Numbered from the stretch's first letter, positions 1-7,954 are shown. The stretch: DNA of 64,000 bases from Plantactinospora endophytica (GCF_016862915.1 NZ_BONW01000028.1:124001-188000); one strand, 5' to 3'. The notes: a model not told the origin generated them from the letters alone. A program made the numbers and translations.

Positions 1-1
1 G

Positions 2-559
2 GGTACGGGCGACGCCGGCACGCCGGAGCGGCCCGAGTCCGAGGCGGACGAGGAGCGGCAGGTGCCGTTGACGCTGACCGCCGAGCAGGAGGCGTTCCGG
101 GCGATGTTCCGGCTCAGTCGTCACCGACCGCTCGCCGAGCAGTTGGCCGAAATCGCCTACAAATGGCGGTACGTCTTCAGCGGCGAACTCGCCAGCTCGG
201 CCGGAAGCCTGCTGCTGTTCCTCGTCCGCCACGCCCAGGAGGAGCGTGGAGTGGGTGCCGGCGCGTTCGCGGTCACCGACACCCACCTGCACCTGCTGCT
301 GGACATGGGGCAGCGTCCCGTCGACGGAGGGCCCGACACGCGCAGGCCGCGTCTGTCGTGGAGCCTGGACCGGCGGCACATCGTCCGGATCGACGCACAC
401 CACGGCGCGACCCGGCTGGTGGTCTTCCCGTTCACCATCACCTTCGACGACGGCTCCTGGATCCGGCTGGGCAACTTCGCGGGCCGGAAGGACCAGTGGC
501 GCTTCTACGCCGCCTTCAACGATATCCCCGGTAACCGCCCCCGACCCGGGCCGGCGTAG
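2..559 (+). CDS. 3' part of an unrecognised protein gene
   Basis: The frame is open from base 2 with no stop upstream, so the gene probably begins before the window. A GTG at 62 is the first in-window start but has no convincing ribosome site. The visible C-terminal part ends at TAG 559. It contains a hydrophobic stretch (SLLLFLV) and then a beta-rich tail with alternating hydrophobic residues ending in WRFYAAF, which resembles a PH-like or other small beta domain. I do not recognise a family and assign no function. The next gene lies on the other strand, so this is the 3' end of a plus-strand unit continuing from the left. Confidence 0.6.
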   Translation, partial: GTGDAGTPERPESEADEERQVPLTLTAEQEAFRAMFRLSRHRPLAEQLAEIAYKWRYVFSGELASSAGSLLLFLVRHAQEERGVGAGAFAVTDTHLHLLLDMGQRPVDGGPDTRRPRLSWSLDRRHIVRIDAHHGATRLVVFPFTITFDDGSWIRLGNFAGRKDQWRFYAAFNDIPGNRPRPGPA

Positions 560-647
560 CCCGGCAACCCGTCACGGCCCGGCCGGGACCGGCCTGCGGC
601 GGGGGAGACCGCCGTCGACGGAACGATCGGCGTGTGCTCGGCGCCCG

Positions 648-1010
648 TCATCCGTCTTCCGGGAGATCTGTGGTCTCGACGCGGGCGATGAGCTGCTTGA
701 GTCGCCTGATCTCGTCCGAGAGTGCGGTGCCGCCGGCGGCGGTGAGGGTGATCCAGGTCCGGCCGCGCTTGCCGGCGTACCCCTTCTCGACGTCGATCAG
801 CCCGGCCGCCTCCAGCACGCTCAGGTGCTTGGAGAGGTTTCCGGCGGTCAGGTCCAGTTGGCTGCGCAGGTAGCCGAACTCCGCCCGGCGGGCCTCGTGG
901 GCGATGGTGAGGATGCCCAGTCGTACCCGCTGGTGCACCACCTCGTCCAGCCCGGTGACCGGGTGGTCGGTCGCCACCTGGGGGTCCGGTGCCCCCGTCT
1001 CGGCGGTCAC
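648..1010 (-). CDS. Winged-helix transcriptional regulator (MarR/ArsR-like, HTH_34 type)
   Basis: This 120-residue protein is a single winged helix-turn-helix domain. The recognition region reads LTAGNLSKHLSVLEAAGL, followed by a basic wing (GYAGKRGRTW) and a short C-terminal helix that probably dimerises. Start GTG at 1010 overlaps the stop of the upstream membrane-protein gene by four bases (GTGA), so the two are translationally coupled. Small regulators of this family are usually encoded with the membrane protein whose expression they control. The repeated box at 1692-1735, upstream of the pair, is the likely operator (inference). The longer open frame that runs further upstream overlaps the membrane protein gene and is not credible. 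Confidence 0.85.
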   Translation of the reverse strand: MTAETGAPDPQVATDHPVTGLDEVVHQRVRLGILTIAHEARRAEFGYLRSQLDLTAGNLSKHLSVLEAAGLIDVEKGYAGKRGRTWITLTAAGGTALSDEIRRLKQLIARVETTDLPEDG

Positions 1011-1684
1011 CGGCGCCGCCGGCCGGCCAGCGCGAAGCCGATCGCGCCCAGCAGCAGTACGGTGCCGTTGACGATCTGCTGCGGCAGGAACGCCGTGTCG
1101 TCCCGGCCCTGCCAGTGCCAGCCGAAGTCGATCGGTACCAGCGCCACCGTCAGGTATCCGAGGGTGAACACCAGCAGCCCGACGTTGCGTTCGAGCCGGG
1201 CCAGCACCAGCAGCGCCACCCCGATCGTGCCCCACGGTGCGATCAGCCGGTCCAGCACGAGAACCCACTCCGGGAACTGTTGCGGGTGGGTCGGGAAGTA
1301 CATCCGGGCCGCGATCCAGGCGGCGGTGAACAGGACGGTGAGCCCGACCCCGGTGAGCGCGTACGGCAGCACCCGGGCGCCCACACCTCGGGCGCGGGCG
1401 ACGCGCAGGTAGCAGACGGCGATCGCCGCGTACGCCAGCAGCAGCGCCGGGGGCCAGTAGTACAGCACGCCCTGACGCGAGAACTGGCAACCGGTGCCGT
1501 CGCCCACGCAGCGGAGGACGAGGAAGTAGTAATCGAACGGGATCCCCACGAACGTCACCGCGGCCAGCACCAGCAGTGCGAACCAGGTCACCCGCTGGTC
1601 GACCCGTACGCGGTGGGCGAGGGTGCGTACGTCGGACAGTAACCGGCGGGGGTCCGCGCCGGCAGGTACCGGATCAGTGGTCAT
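1007..1684 (-). CDS. Multi-pass membrane protein of unknown function
   Basis: The 225-residue product has a short cytoplasmic N-terminus and then about six hydrophobic segments, including FALLVLAAVTFVGIPFDYYF, ALLLAYAAIAVCYL, VLPYALTGVGLTVLFTAAW, GTIGVALLVLAR and VNGTVLLLGAIGFALAG. It ends in a basic GRRRR tail, so it is an integral membrane protein. Two Cys (CVGDGTGC) lie in the first predicted external loop. I cannot name a family with confidence. Start ATG 1684 has only a weak GGAAA ribosome site. It is the first gene of a two-gene operon with the winged-helix regulator at 648-1010. Confidence 0.8.
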   Translation of the reverse strand: MTTDPVPAGADPRRLLSDVRTLAHRVRVDQRVTWFALLVLAAVTFVGIPFDYYFLVLRCVGDGTGCQFSRQGVLYYWPPALLLAYAAIAVCYLRVARARGVGARVLPYALTGVGLTVLFTAAWIAARMYFPTHPQQFPEWVLVLDRLIAPWGTIGVALLVLARLERNVGLLVFTLGYLTVALVPIDFGWHWQGRDDTAFLPQQIVNGTVLLLGAIGFALAGRRRR

Positions 1685-1691
1685 GCCAATA

Positions 1692-1735
1692 GGTTTCCAT
1701 CACAAACCAGTTTCCGCTAGTACCAGTTTCCTGGT
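1692..1735. promoter_or_regulatory. Candidate operator: repeated GTTTCC boxes upstream of the regulator/membrane operon
   Basis: GTTTCC occurs three times, at 1693-1698, 1710-1715 and 1726-1731. The 10-mer ACCAGTTTCC is repeated exactly at 1706-1715 and 1722-1731, a 16-bp step. The last copy lies in an inverted repeat, ACCAG-TTTC-CTGGT, at 1722-1735. The boxes sit 8-51 bp upstream of the minus-strand start at 1684, where autoregulation by the winged-helix protein would act. The operator role is inference. Confidence 0.5.
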
Positions 1736-1797
1736 TGATCGAACAATCCACCCCAAAGTGGTACCAGTCCGCCCGACACCTCGTCGGCGAGCATCGT

Positions 1798-1821
1798 CGG
1801 CATCGGCATCGGCATCGGCAT
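1798..1821. repeat. Hexanucleotide repeat (CGGCAT)x4
   Basis: Four perfect copies of CGGCAT lie in the 345-bp stretch (1685-2029) between divergent genes. Apart from the operator boxes at its left end and a possible -10 element near 1976, I see nothing else in this stretch. Confidence 0.8.
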
Positions 1822-1975
1822 CTGGTAGCGGCTCGGACGGTGCGACCCGTTGGCGCAGCCGCCGGCTCCGTGCCGGCGCGGCCGGCGCACCAGATTCCTC
1901 GCCGATCCGTCGAACACCTGCCGGTCGACCGATTTTCCCGCACGGACGGCCAATGAGTCGATCTCTCTTTCCTCA

Positions 1976-2004
1976 TACAATTTGATCGCCCTTGGGGAAA
2001 CCCC
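1976..2004 (+). promoter_or_regulatory. Candidate -10 element and 5'-UTR hairpin for the STAND module
   Basis: TACAAT at 1976-1981 is a good sigma-70-like -10 hexamer, although no clear -35 is present 17 bp upstream. A small GGGG-AAA-CCCC hairpin follows at 1994-2004. The strong GGAGGAGG ribosome site of the next gene starts at 2016. The promoter call is tentative. Confidence 0.3.
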
Positions 2005-2029
2005 GCCCTTTCGACGGAGGAGGCACGTA

Positions 2030-2410
2030 ATGCCTCGTCGTAGTTCCTTGTGGATTTGGGCCGGTCGCGTGATCTTCGCCGCGATGATTCTGATGTTGGT
2101 GGGCTACCTCGCGCGGGTCGGATTGGACAGGGCCGACAAGGTCGGGAGTGCGGCGGGTATGGTGCTGGCTCTCACCGCCCTGTTCGCGCCCCACCTGTTG
2201 CCGATCCGGGATAGCCCGGTCACCGGTCCCGACCGGGCCGAGCACACCGGTCCGGCCGTCGCGTCAGCCGGAGGCAATGCCAACACCGGATTGCGCTCCG
2301 GTGGCAACGGCCGGCCCGCGCGGGTGAGTGACACCGGGTCGGCAACCGCTCGGGGACCGGGATCGAGAGCAAACACCGGCATCGTGCGCGGAGTGGACCC
2401 GCAACGGTGA
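2030..2410 (+). CDS. Small two-TM protein with duplicated C-terminal T-G-x-A-x-A motif (possible STAND partner)
   Basis: This 126-residue protein starts at ATG 2030 behind a strong GGAGGAGG site. Residues 8-28 and 38-58 are hydrophobic and look like two membrane helices. The C-terminal half is Gly/Ala/Asn/Thr-rich and holds two copies of one motif: residues 72-88 (begins HTGPAVAS, ends NANTGL) and 101-118 (begins DTGSATARG, ends ANTGI). A third copy lies at residues 32-49 of the STAND protein encoded 57 bp downstream. Membrane proteins that share a short motif with an adjacent NLR-like protein are known as effectors in amyloid-signalling pairs. Whether this motif forms amyloid is inference. 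The most likely role is a membrane-acting effector or anchor triggered by the downstream protein. Confidence 0.75.
   Translation: MPRRSSLWIWAGRVIFAAMILMLVGYLARVGLDRADKVGSAAGMVLALTALFAPHLLPIRDSPVTGPDRAEHTGPAVASAGGNANTGLRSGGNGRPARVSDTGSATARGPGSRANTGIVRGVDPQR
2243..2293 (+). repeat. Shared motif copy 1 (in the TM protein)
   Basis: Encodes residues 72-88 of the two-TM protein. It matches copies 2 and 3 in the pattern T-G-x-A-x-A ... G ... A-N-T-G-[LI]. The DNA is not closely similar to the other copies, so the likeness is kept at protein level. Confidence 0.6.
2330..2383 (+). repeat. Shared motif copy 2 (in the TM protein)
   Basis: Encodes residues 101-118 of the two-TM protein (begins DTGSATARGPG). 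It is the copy closest to the one in the STAND protein: TG[ST]ATARG[PS]G is common to both. Confidence 0.65.
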
Positions 2411-2467
2411 CCGGATCGACCGGGATCGAGTTGACGAGGTCTCTGCGGCGACCATTGTCGGACTGCC

Positions 2468-5400
2468 GTGACTTTCCCAGCTGAGGGGCCGGCCCCGGGC
2501 CGACGTACCGGCCTGGGGTGGTTCAGGCGACCGGGTCGTGACGATGTGGCCTCGGCCGGGCACACCGGGACCGCGACAGCTCGCGGGTCGGGAGCGATCG
2601 CCGTCAGCGGGATAGCCGTCATCTCCGAGCAGGCATCGCAGAGCACCGCCGCCGGCCAGGTGGTGGCTCCGTCGGAGTACTCCTGGTCGGTGGCGGTCTA
2701 CCGCCCGGGTGGCGACGAGCGGCCCCGGGGCGCGGGAGTGGTGACGGACGCATGGCACGTGCTGACCTGCCGTCAGATCGTCCCGCAGCCCGGCCGTGGT
2801 GGCCGGGTGCGTCTGCGGGTCGCCTTTCCGACGTCCGAACCGATGACCATGGAGTGGCGCGAGGTCGCAGCGGTGATATACGGCGACGGACCGGAGGACA
2901 TTTTCAACACCGCGTTACTGCGGCTCGCCGAACCCGTCCCCGACGGCGTGAAACCCGCGACGCTGCGCCGACCGCCGGGTGCCGCGCTGCGGGGAAGGCG
3001 ATGGTGGACTTTCGGCTTCCCGGACGCCGAGTACGTCGGCGGAGACGCCCACGGCACGATCGGCGCGGCGCTGGGCTGGGGTCTGGTACGTCTGCACAGC
3101 GATTCGATGTCCCCGCTCGACCCCGGCTTCAGCGGTGCCGGTCTGTGGCTGCCCGACTACGGCGCCGTGGCTGGAATCGTGACACCCGGTGCGGTCGATC
3201 AACCGGGTGGGCGCGCGGCAACCCTCCACCAGATTGCCGTACATCTGCCCCGACCCCTCGTCCACGCGCGTACGACGTGGTCACTTTCTGTGATCGCTCC
3301 TCAGCGAACTTCACGACAGCGGCACAGGGAGAGGTACTGGGTGATGGACTCGACCGTCCGGGAACACTGGCTTCCCCGGGCTCGTGGCGTCTCGGCCGGC
3401 GGCGAACGCGGCCACCGGTTCCGGGGCCGTCGAGCCGCGCTCACGACCATCACCAACTGGCTCGACCGTCCGGTACCCGACCGGCGAGTGCTGATCGTCA
3501 CCGGCGCACCGGGCGCGGGCAAGTCGGCCGTACTCGGACGGGTCGTCGTCACCGCCGACCCCGGAATCGGCCCCACACTTCCGGCTGACGCGGAGGTACG
3601 GGCCACCCAGGGCTCGGTCGACTGCGCGGTACACGCCAAGGGCAAGACTGCCCTGGACGTGGCGTCCGAGATAGCGCGCGCCCAGTCGTTGGCGCTGCCG
3701 GATCGGCTGGAGGATCTGGCTCCGACCCTGCACAAGGCCCTGGACAGCCAGCCGAACCCTCGACTCAACCTGGTGGTCGACGCCCTGGACGAGGCCGCCA
3801 CCCCGGACGAGGCCCGGTTGATCGCCATCGGCCTGATCCAGCCGCTGGTCGAAACCTGCGCCGACGTCGGCGTCCAGGTCGTGGTGGGAACTCGGCGGCG
3901 GGACGACAACGGTGACCTCATCTCGTCCTTCGCCGACGGCGCGGAGGTCGTCGACCTTGACGACGTCGCGTTCTTCGATCCTCGTGACCTCGTCGACTAC
4001 GCCCTGGCGACCCTGCAGTTGTCGGGGGAGGAACGGCCCGGCAGCCCGTACTCCGAAGACGCCGTCGCCCGGCCGGTAGCGGCTCGGATCGGCGCGCTGG
4101 CCCAGGGCAATTTCCTGATAGCCGGTCTGATAGCCCGCGCGCACGGGATGTTCGACGCCGAGGCGCTCGCTCCGGCCGAGGTGATGTTCACGCCCACGGT
4201 CGACGACGCGCTGAGCCGCTATCTCGACCGGTTGGAACCGGTCGGCGGCATCTCGGCGAAGAGCGTCCTGACCGTACTGGCATACGTGGAGGCCCCGGGC
4301 CTGACGGTCGAGCTGTGGGAACTCGGCCTGCGCGCCCTGGAGACCGTGGTCACCGCCAGCCAGCTCGCGGAGTTCGCCCGCTCGTCCGCCGCGAACTTCC
4401 TGCTGGAGACGCGCACCCCCGGCGACGGACTCGTATACCGGCTCTTTCACCAGGCGCTCAACGACGCACTGCTGCGACGGCGCCGGAATGTCAACCGCGA
4501 CACCGACGACGAACAACGCATCGTGCGGTCCTGGCTCGGCCACGGCCGGCAGCTGGGATGGGCCGACGCGCCCGCCTACCTCCTCCGCTCGCTACCACTG
4601 CATCTGGCCCGCTCCGGTCGTATCGACGACCTCCTCACCGACGACGAGTATCTGCTCCATGCCGACCTGCGCCGACTTGCCGCAGTCGCGGACGCGGCGA
4701 CGACACCGGACGGCAGGAGGCGAGCGCGGTTGGTGGAGTTGACCCTGCACGCCGCTCGCGCGGTCCCGGCCGAGCGAGCCGCCATGTTCAGCGTCACGGA
4801 TGCGCTCGAACGGCTCGACGCACCGCTGGCGGTGGGCATCACGCCGCCGTACCGGGCGTCGTGGGCCGCCAGCCTCGCGGATGACGGTGACGTCACCAAC
4901 GAAGGACACACCGATTCCGTCTGGGGCGTATGCCCGCTCTATCTCGACGGACGGACCCTGCTGGCCTCGGCGAGCGCCGACTACACCATCCGACTGTGGG
5001 ACCTACAGGACGACCGGGCGGCAACGACACTCAGGGCCCACACCAGTGGCGTGGCGAAGGTGTGCACCACGGTGGTCGGCGGCCGGACCCATCTGGTGTC
5101 GGCGGCCGACGATCACACCGTACGCATGTGGAACCCGTCGACAGGCACCGTCACGAAGGTGTTCGAGGGCCACGAGAATCTGGTCCTGGCCGTCTGCGAC
5201 GTACCGGTCGGCGATCGGCACCTCGTCGCCTCCGGCAGCGCCGACGGCACCGTGCGGCTCTGGGATCCGGAAACCGGCGAGCCGGTTCATGTTCTCGGTG
5301 GCCACCGTGGTCAAGTCCGGACCGTCCGCGCCGTACCGGTCGGCGACCGCAACCTGCTGGCCTCAGCCGGCCGTGATCGGGTGATCCGGCTCTGGGATCC

Positions 5401-6718
5401 CGACCTGGGCGTCGCGCTACGCACCCTCGAGGGGCACGACGGGTCGATCCGTGCCATGAGGACCATCGTGGTGGCAGGGCGAACCCTGTTGGCATCGGGA
5501 TCAGCCGACCGGAGCGTTCGGCTGTGGGATCCCCTGACCGGTGAACTCGTCCGTACCCTGCGTGGGCAACGGGGTGGCATCTGGGCGGTCTGCCCCGTGC
5601 GGGTCGGCGAGAACCAGCTTCTCGCCTCTGCGGCCGACGACCGCTCGGTGTGGCTCTGGGACCCGACGACCGGTCAACCCCTGCGCGCCCTGGCCGGAGT
5701 CGAAAGCTGGGTGTGGGATCTGACAGTCGTTGACGTCGCCGGCGTGCAACTGCTGGCCAGCGGCGACAGCCGTGGAACCGTCGCGCTCTGGGATCCGGCA
5801 ACGGGAGCCAGAACCAGAACCTTTGCCGGTCGCAGCGTCACGAGCCGGGGCATGACCACGCTCGATATCGGCGGATCGCCGGCCCTGGTCACTGCGGACA
5901 GCGATCACCGAGTCCGGATGCGACACCTGCGGACCGGTGCGACGGTACGCGTCCTGGCAGGTCACGGCGGAACGGTGCGATCTGTCTGCGCCGTACCGCT
6001 GCCCGATCGGACGCTGTTGGCGTCCGGCGGCGACGATCGCACCGTCCGGTTGTGGGAGTCCCACGCCGGCGAACCGGTGCGGATCCTGAACGGTCATGAC
6101 GGCCCGGTGCACTCGGTGTGCGCCGTACCGCTGTCCGATCGGACGCTGTTGGCGTCCGCCGGGGACGATCGCACCGTTCGGTTGTGGGAGCCCCGCACCG
6201 GCGAACCGGTGTGGGTCCTGCGGGGTCATGACGGCCCGGTGCGATCCGTGTGCGCCGTACTGCTGCCCGACCACACGCTGCTGGCCTCCGCCGGGGACGA
6301 TCGTACGGTCCGGCTCTGGGATCCCCGCACCGGCCACGCGGTGCGGGTATGGGAGGGCCACCACAGCCTGGTGCTGGGAATCTGCACGGTGCTGGTGGCC
6401 GACCGAACCCTGCTGGCGTCCGCCAGCGCGGACAACACCGTCCGGCTGTGGGATCCCGACTCCGGTTCCGACAGCCCGGTGCAGGTCTTCGACGGTCACG
6501 ACAACTGGGTGTTCTGCGTTTCGGAGATCCGCACCGCGGCGGGCGTGCGGATCGCTTCGGGCGGGAGCGATCGCTGCATCAGGATCTGGGATCCGGTCAC
6601 TGGTCGGCAGGAGATGGAGATCCCGGTACACCGGAAGGTGTGGGTGCTGCTGTCCACGCCGGGAAGGCTCGTGACGACGGTCAGTTCCGCCGTCCTCGCC
6701 CTGGAAATCAAAGCCTGA
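2468..6718 (+). CDS. Pseudo-trypsin / STAND (NACHT-like) ATPase / 14-blade WD40 protein
   Basis: The 1416-residue product has four parts. Residues 1-60 hold the short motif (32-49) shared with the upstream TM protein. Residues 70-270 form a trypsin-like fold: Ser222 is kept in GFSGAG, but the His position is Gln103 (VLTCRQIV) and the Asp position is Asn147 (NTALLRL), so proteolysis is probably lost. Residues 320-800 are a STAND/NACHT-type ATPase with Walker A GAPGAGKS (346-353) and Walker B LNLVVDALDE (433-442). Residues 813-1416 hold 13 complete WD40 repeats plus a partial one, enough for two seven-blade propellers. This is the layout of NLR-like prokaryotic immune sensors: propellers sense a ligand, the ATPase oligomerises and the N-terminus signals. 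Start GTG 2468 lacks a clear ribosome site; a GTG at 2546 is an alternative and keeps the motif. Confidence 0.85.
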   Translation: MTFPAEGPAPGRRTGLGWFRRPGRDDVASAGHTGTATARGSGAIAVSGIAVISEQASQSTAAGQVVAPSEYSWSVAVYRPGGDERPRGAGVVTDAWHVLTCRQIVPQPGRGGRVRLRVAFPTSEPMTMEWREVAAVIYGDGPEDIFNTALLRLAEPVPDGVKPATLRRPPGAALRGRRWWTFGFPDAEYVGGDAHGTIGAALGWGLVRLHSDSMSPLDPGFSGAGLWLPDYGAVAGIVTPGAVDQPGGRAATLHQIAVHLPRPLVHARTTWSLSVIAPQRTSRQRHRERYWVMDSTVREHWLPRARGVSAGGERGHRFRGRRAALTTITNWLDRPVPDRRVLIVTGAPGAGKSAVLGRVVVTADPGIGPTLPADAEVRATQGSVDCAVHAKGKTALDVASEIARAQSLALPDRLEDLAPTLHKALDSQPNPRLNLVVDALDEAATPDEARLIAIGLIQPLVETCADVGVQVVVGTRRRDDNGDLISSFADGAEVVDLDDVAFFDPRDLVDYALATLQLSGEERPGSPYSEDAVARPVAARIGALAQGNFLIAGLIARAHGMFDAEALAPAEVMFTPTVDDALSRYLDRLEPVGGISAKSVLTVLAYVEAPGLTVELWELGLRALETVVTASQLAEFARSSAANFLLETRTPGDGLVYRLFHQALNDALLRRRRNVNRDTDDEQRIVRSWLGHGRQLGWADAPAYLLRSLPLHLARSGRIDDLLTDDEYLLHADLRRLAAVADAATTPDGRRRARLVELTLHAARAVPAERAAMFSVTDALERLDAPLAVGITPPYRASWAASLADDGDVTNEGHTDSVWGVCPLYLDGRTLLASASADYTIRLWDLQDDRAATTLRAHTSGVAKVCTTVVGGRTHLVSAADDHTVRMWNPSTGTVTKVFEGHENLVLAVCDVPVGDRHLVASGSADGTVRLWDPETGEPVHVLGGHRGQVRTVRAVPVGDRNLLASAGRDRVIRLWDPDLGVALRTLEGHDGSIRAMRTIVVAGRTLLASGSADRSVRLWDPLTGELVRTLRGQRGGIWAVCPVRVGENQLLASAADDRSVWLWDPTTGQPLRALAGVESWVWDLTVVDVAGVQLLASGDSRGTVALWDPATGARTRTFAGRSVTSRGMTTLDIGGSPALVTADSDHRVRMRHLRTGATVRVLAGHGGTVRSVCAVPLPDRTLLASGGDDRTVRLWESHAGEPVRILNGHDGPVHSVCAVPLSDRTLLASAGDDRTVRLWEPRTGEPVWVLRGHDGPVRSVCAVLLPDHTLLASAGDDRTVRLWDPRTGHAVRVWEGHHSLVLGICTVLVADRTLLASASADNTVRLWDPDSGSDSPVQVFDGHDNWVFCVSEIRTAAGVRIASGGSDRCIRIWDPVTGRQEMEIPVHRKVWVLLSTPGRLVTTVSSAVLALEIKA
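2561..2614 (+). repeat. Shared motif copy 3 (N-terminus of the STAND protein)
   Basis: Encodes residues 32-49 (begins HTGTATARGSG, ends AVSGI). It lies ahead of the protease fold, where death-fold or amyloid-type signalling motifs usually sit in NLR-like proteins. Confidence 0.6.
5957..6352 (+). repeat. Three near-identical 132-bp WD40 repeat units
   Basis: WD repeats 9-11 recur with an exact 132-bp (44-residue) step; the GTGC... core begins at 5975, 6107 and 6239. They are far more alike in DNA than the other repeats of the gene, which points to recent internal duplication or gene conversion. Confidence 0.8.
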
Positions 6719-6782
6719 CCCGGCGAGGTGTGGGCCCGGCGGCACGACGAGATCACGATCGCCGTCGTACCGGACGGCGGCG

Positions 6783-6895
6783 ACCGCTGCCGTCGCTGCG
6801 CGAACTCACCAGCCCTCCCGGATCGCGGCACACCGCTGACCGGTGCCGTCGCTGCGCCAACTCACCAGTCCTGCCCGGATCGCGGCACGCGGCTG
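6783..6895. repeat. 56-bp tandem duplication between convergent genes
   Basis: Two close copies start at 6783 and 6839 (CCGTCGCTGCGC core, then CTCACCAG, then GGATCGCGGCAC). The second has one extra base. They lie between the STAND gene end (6718) and the DUF1707 gene end (6929). I see no gene here. Confidence 0.8.
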
Positions 6896-6928
6896 AGCCG
6901 TCGGGTCTGCCCGACCGGGATGCCCCGG

Positions 6929-7330
6929 TCAGCGGGTTCGCAGGTGTTCGGCGTAGACCAGCGCCACGGAGAGGGCGACCGGCACGGCCAGGGTCCACCA
7001 GATGCCGTACGCGAAGCCGAGGACGACCGTCACCGGCAGCCCCAGCAGCAGCGCGAGGCAGATCGCCACGGCGATGAGCGGCATGTCTTCGTTGTCGTCC
7101 GACGGCGGGCCCGGCGGTTCGGGAAGGTCGGGATGGGGTGCGGGCAGGTCGACGAAGACCTGCCGCAGTTCGGCCTGGGAGCGCGCTGTCCGGCACGCCG
7201 CCCACCGCTGCTCGTACTCGGCGTGGTCGAGCCGATCGGCGGCGAGATGTTCCTCGAGGGCCTCGCGGGCGGCCTCCCGCTCCGGCGTGCCGATCCGCAG
7301 GTCGGGGAGAGCGGCTCCGTCCTGATGCAT
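6929..7330 (-). CDS. DUF1707 domain membrane protein
   Basis: The N-terminal ~55 residues match DUF1707 (SHOCT-like): RIGTPEREAAREALEEHL, then RLDHAEYEQRW and a final DLP. An acidic, proline-rich linker follows, then two hydrophobic segments (AVAICLALLLGLPVTVVLGF and WWTLAVPVALSVALVY). It is a small membrane-anchored protein of the kind common in actinobacteria, of unknown biochemical role. ATG 7330 is preferred because GAGGA lies seven bases upstream; GTG 7354 would add eight residues and has no ribosome site. It converges on the STAND gene and shares no operon with it. Confidence 0.8.
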   Translation of the reverse strand: MHQDGAALPDLRIGTPEREAAREALEEHLAADRLDHAEYEQRWAACRTARSQAELRQVFVDLPAPHPDLPEPPGPPSDDNEDMPLIAVAICLALLLGLPVTVVLGFAYGIWWTLAVPVALSVALVYAEHLRTR

Positions 7331-7513
7331 GTCGAGGTCCTCGGCGCTGGTCACCGGCTGAGGGTAGGGCAGAGTCCCGACCAGTTTCGAAGTATTTCCA
7401 CGACCGCCGAGCCGACCGGTCCAATCGGGAGCAGGGCCCCCGGCAACCCGGATCTGCCGCCGCCGGCCGGATCTCGGGGCGCGATCGGGTGGTGTGCGAT
7501 CCCTCGGCGGCGG

Positions 7514-7954
7514 TCAGCCGAGCTGTTGGGCCAGTCCGACGATGATGCCCTCGGGACCGCGGACATAGCAGAGCCGATAGCTGTTCTCGTACTGCGCCAG
7601 CTCGCCGACGAGTTCGGCGCCGTGCGCGCGCAGGCGGGCCACGACGTCCTCGATGTCGTCGACAGCGAACATGACACGACGAATGCCCAACGTGTTCGCT
7701 GGCGCGTCCCTCGGCTCGGCGCGGATCGCCTTCGGCGTGTGGAACATCGCCAGCTCGATTCGGCCGTGGCCGTCGGGGGTGCGCAGCATCGCGACCTCCT
7801 GCCGGACGTCGTCGATCCCGATGACACGCTCCACCCAATCCCCCTCGATCGGCCCCTTGCCCTCCAGTTCCATACCGAGTTCGACGAAGAACGAGATGAC
7901 AGCGTCGAGGTCGTCGACGACGATGAGGACGTTGTCCATCCGCTGGATCGGCAT
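7514..7954 (-). CDS. VOC-family (glyoxalase/bleomycin-resistance fold) protein
   Basis: This 146-residue protein has the paired beta-alpha-beta-beta-beta modules of the vicinal oxygen chelate superfamily. Module one runs from MDNVLIVVDDLDAVISFF to RIELAMFHTP; module two starts at RRVMFAVDDIEDVVARLRAHG and ends with YVRGPEGIIVGLAQ. The Glu in RIELAMF and the second-module GPEG(I) region fit usual metal- or ligand-binding positions. Members are dioxygenases, glyoxalases or antibiotic-binding proteins, and the substrate cannot be told here. ATG 7954 is chosen because AAGGAG lies seven bases upstream. It stands alone on the minus strand. The 270-bp gap to the next gene contains an AT-rich pocket (8083-8155) that could hold its promoter. 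Confidence 0.85.
   Translation of the reverse strand: MPIQRMDNVLIVVDDLDAVISFFVELGMELEGKGPIEGDWVERVIGIDDVRQEVAMLRTPDGHGRIELAMFHTPKAIRAEPRDAPANTLGIRRVMFAVDDIEDVVARLRAHGAELVGELAQYENSYRLCYVRGPEGIIVGLAQQLG

Noticed and set aside
246-1412. Long plus-strand open frame opposite the regulator/membrane operon
   Set aside because: It is Ser/Arg/Pro-rich with no domain and lies antisense to two convincing genes with coupled starts.
648-1490. 280-residue minus-strand frame joining the winged-helix regulator to an upstream extension
   Set aside because: The upstream part overlaps the membrane protein gene in another frame; the GTG at 1010 with a GTGA overlap is the natural start.
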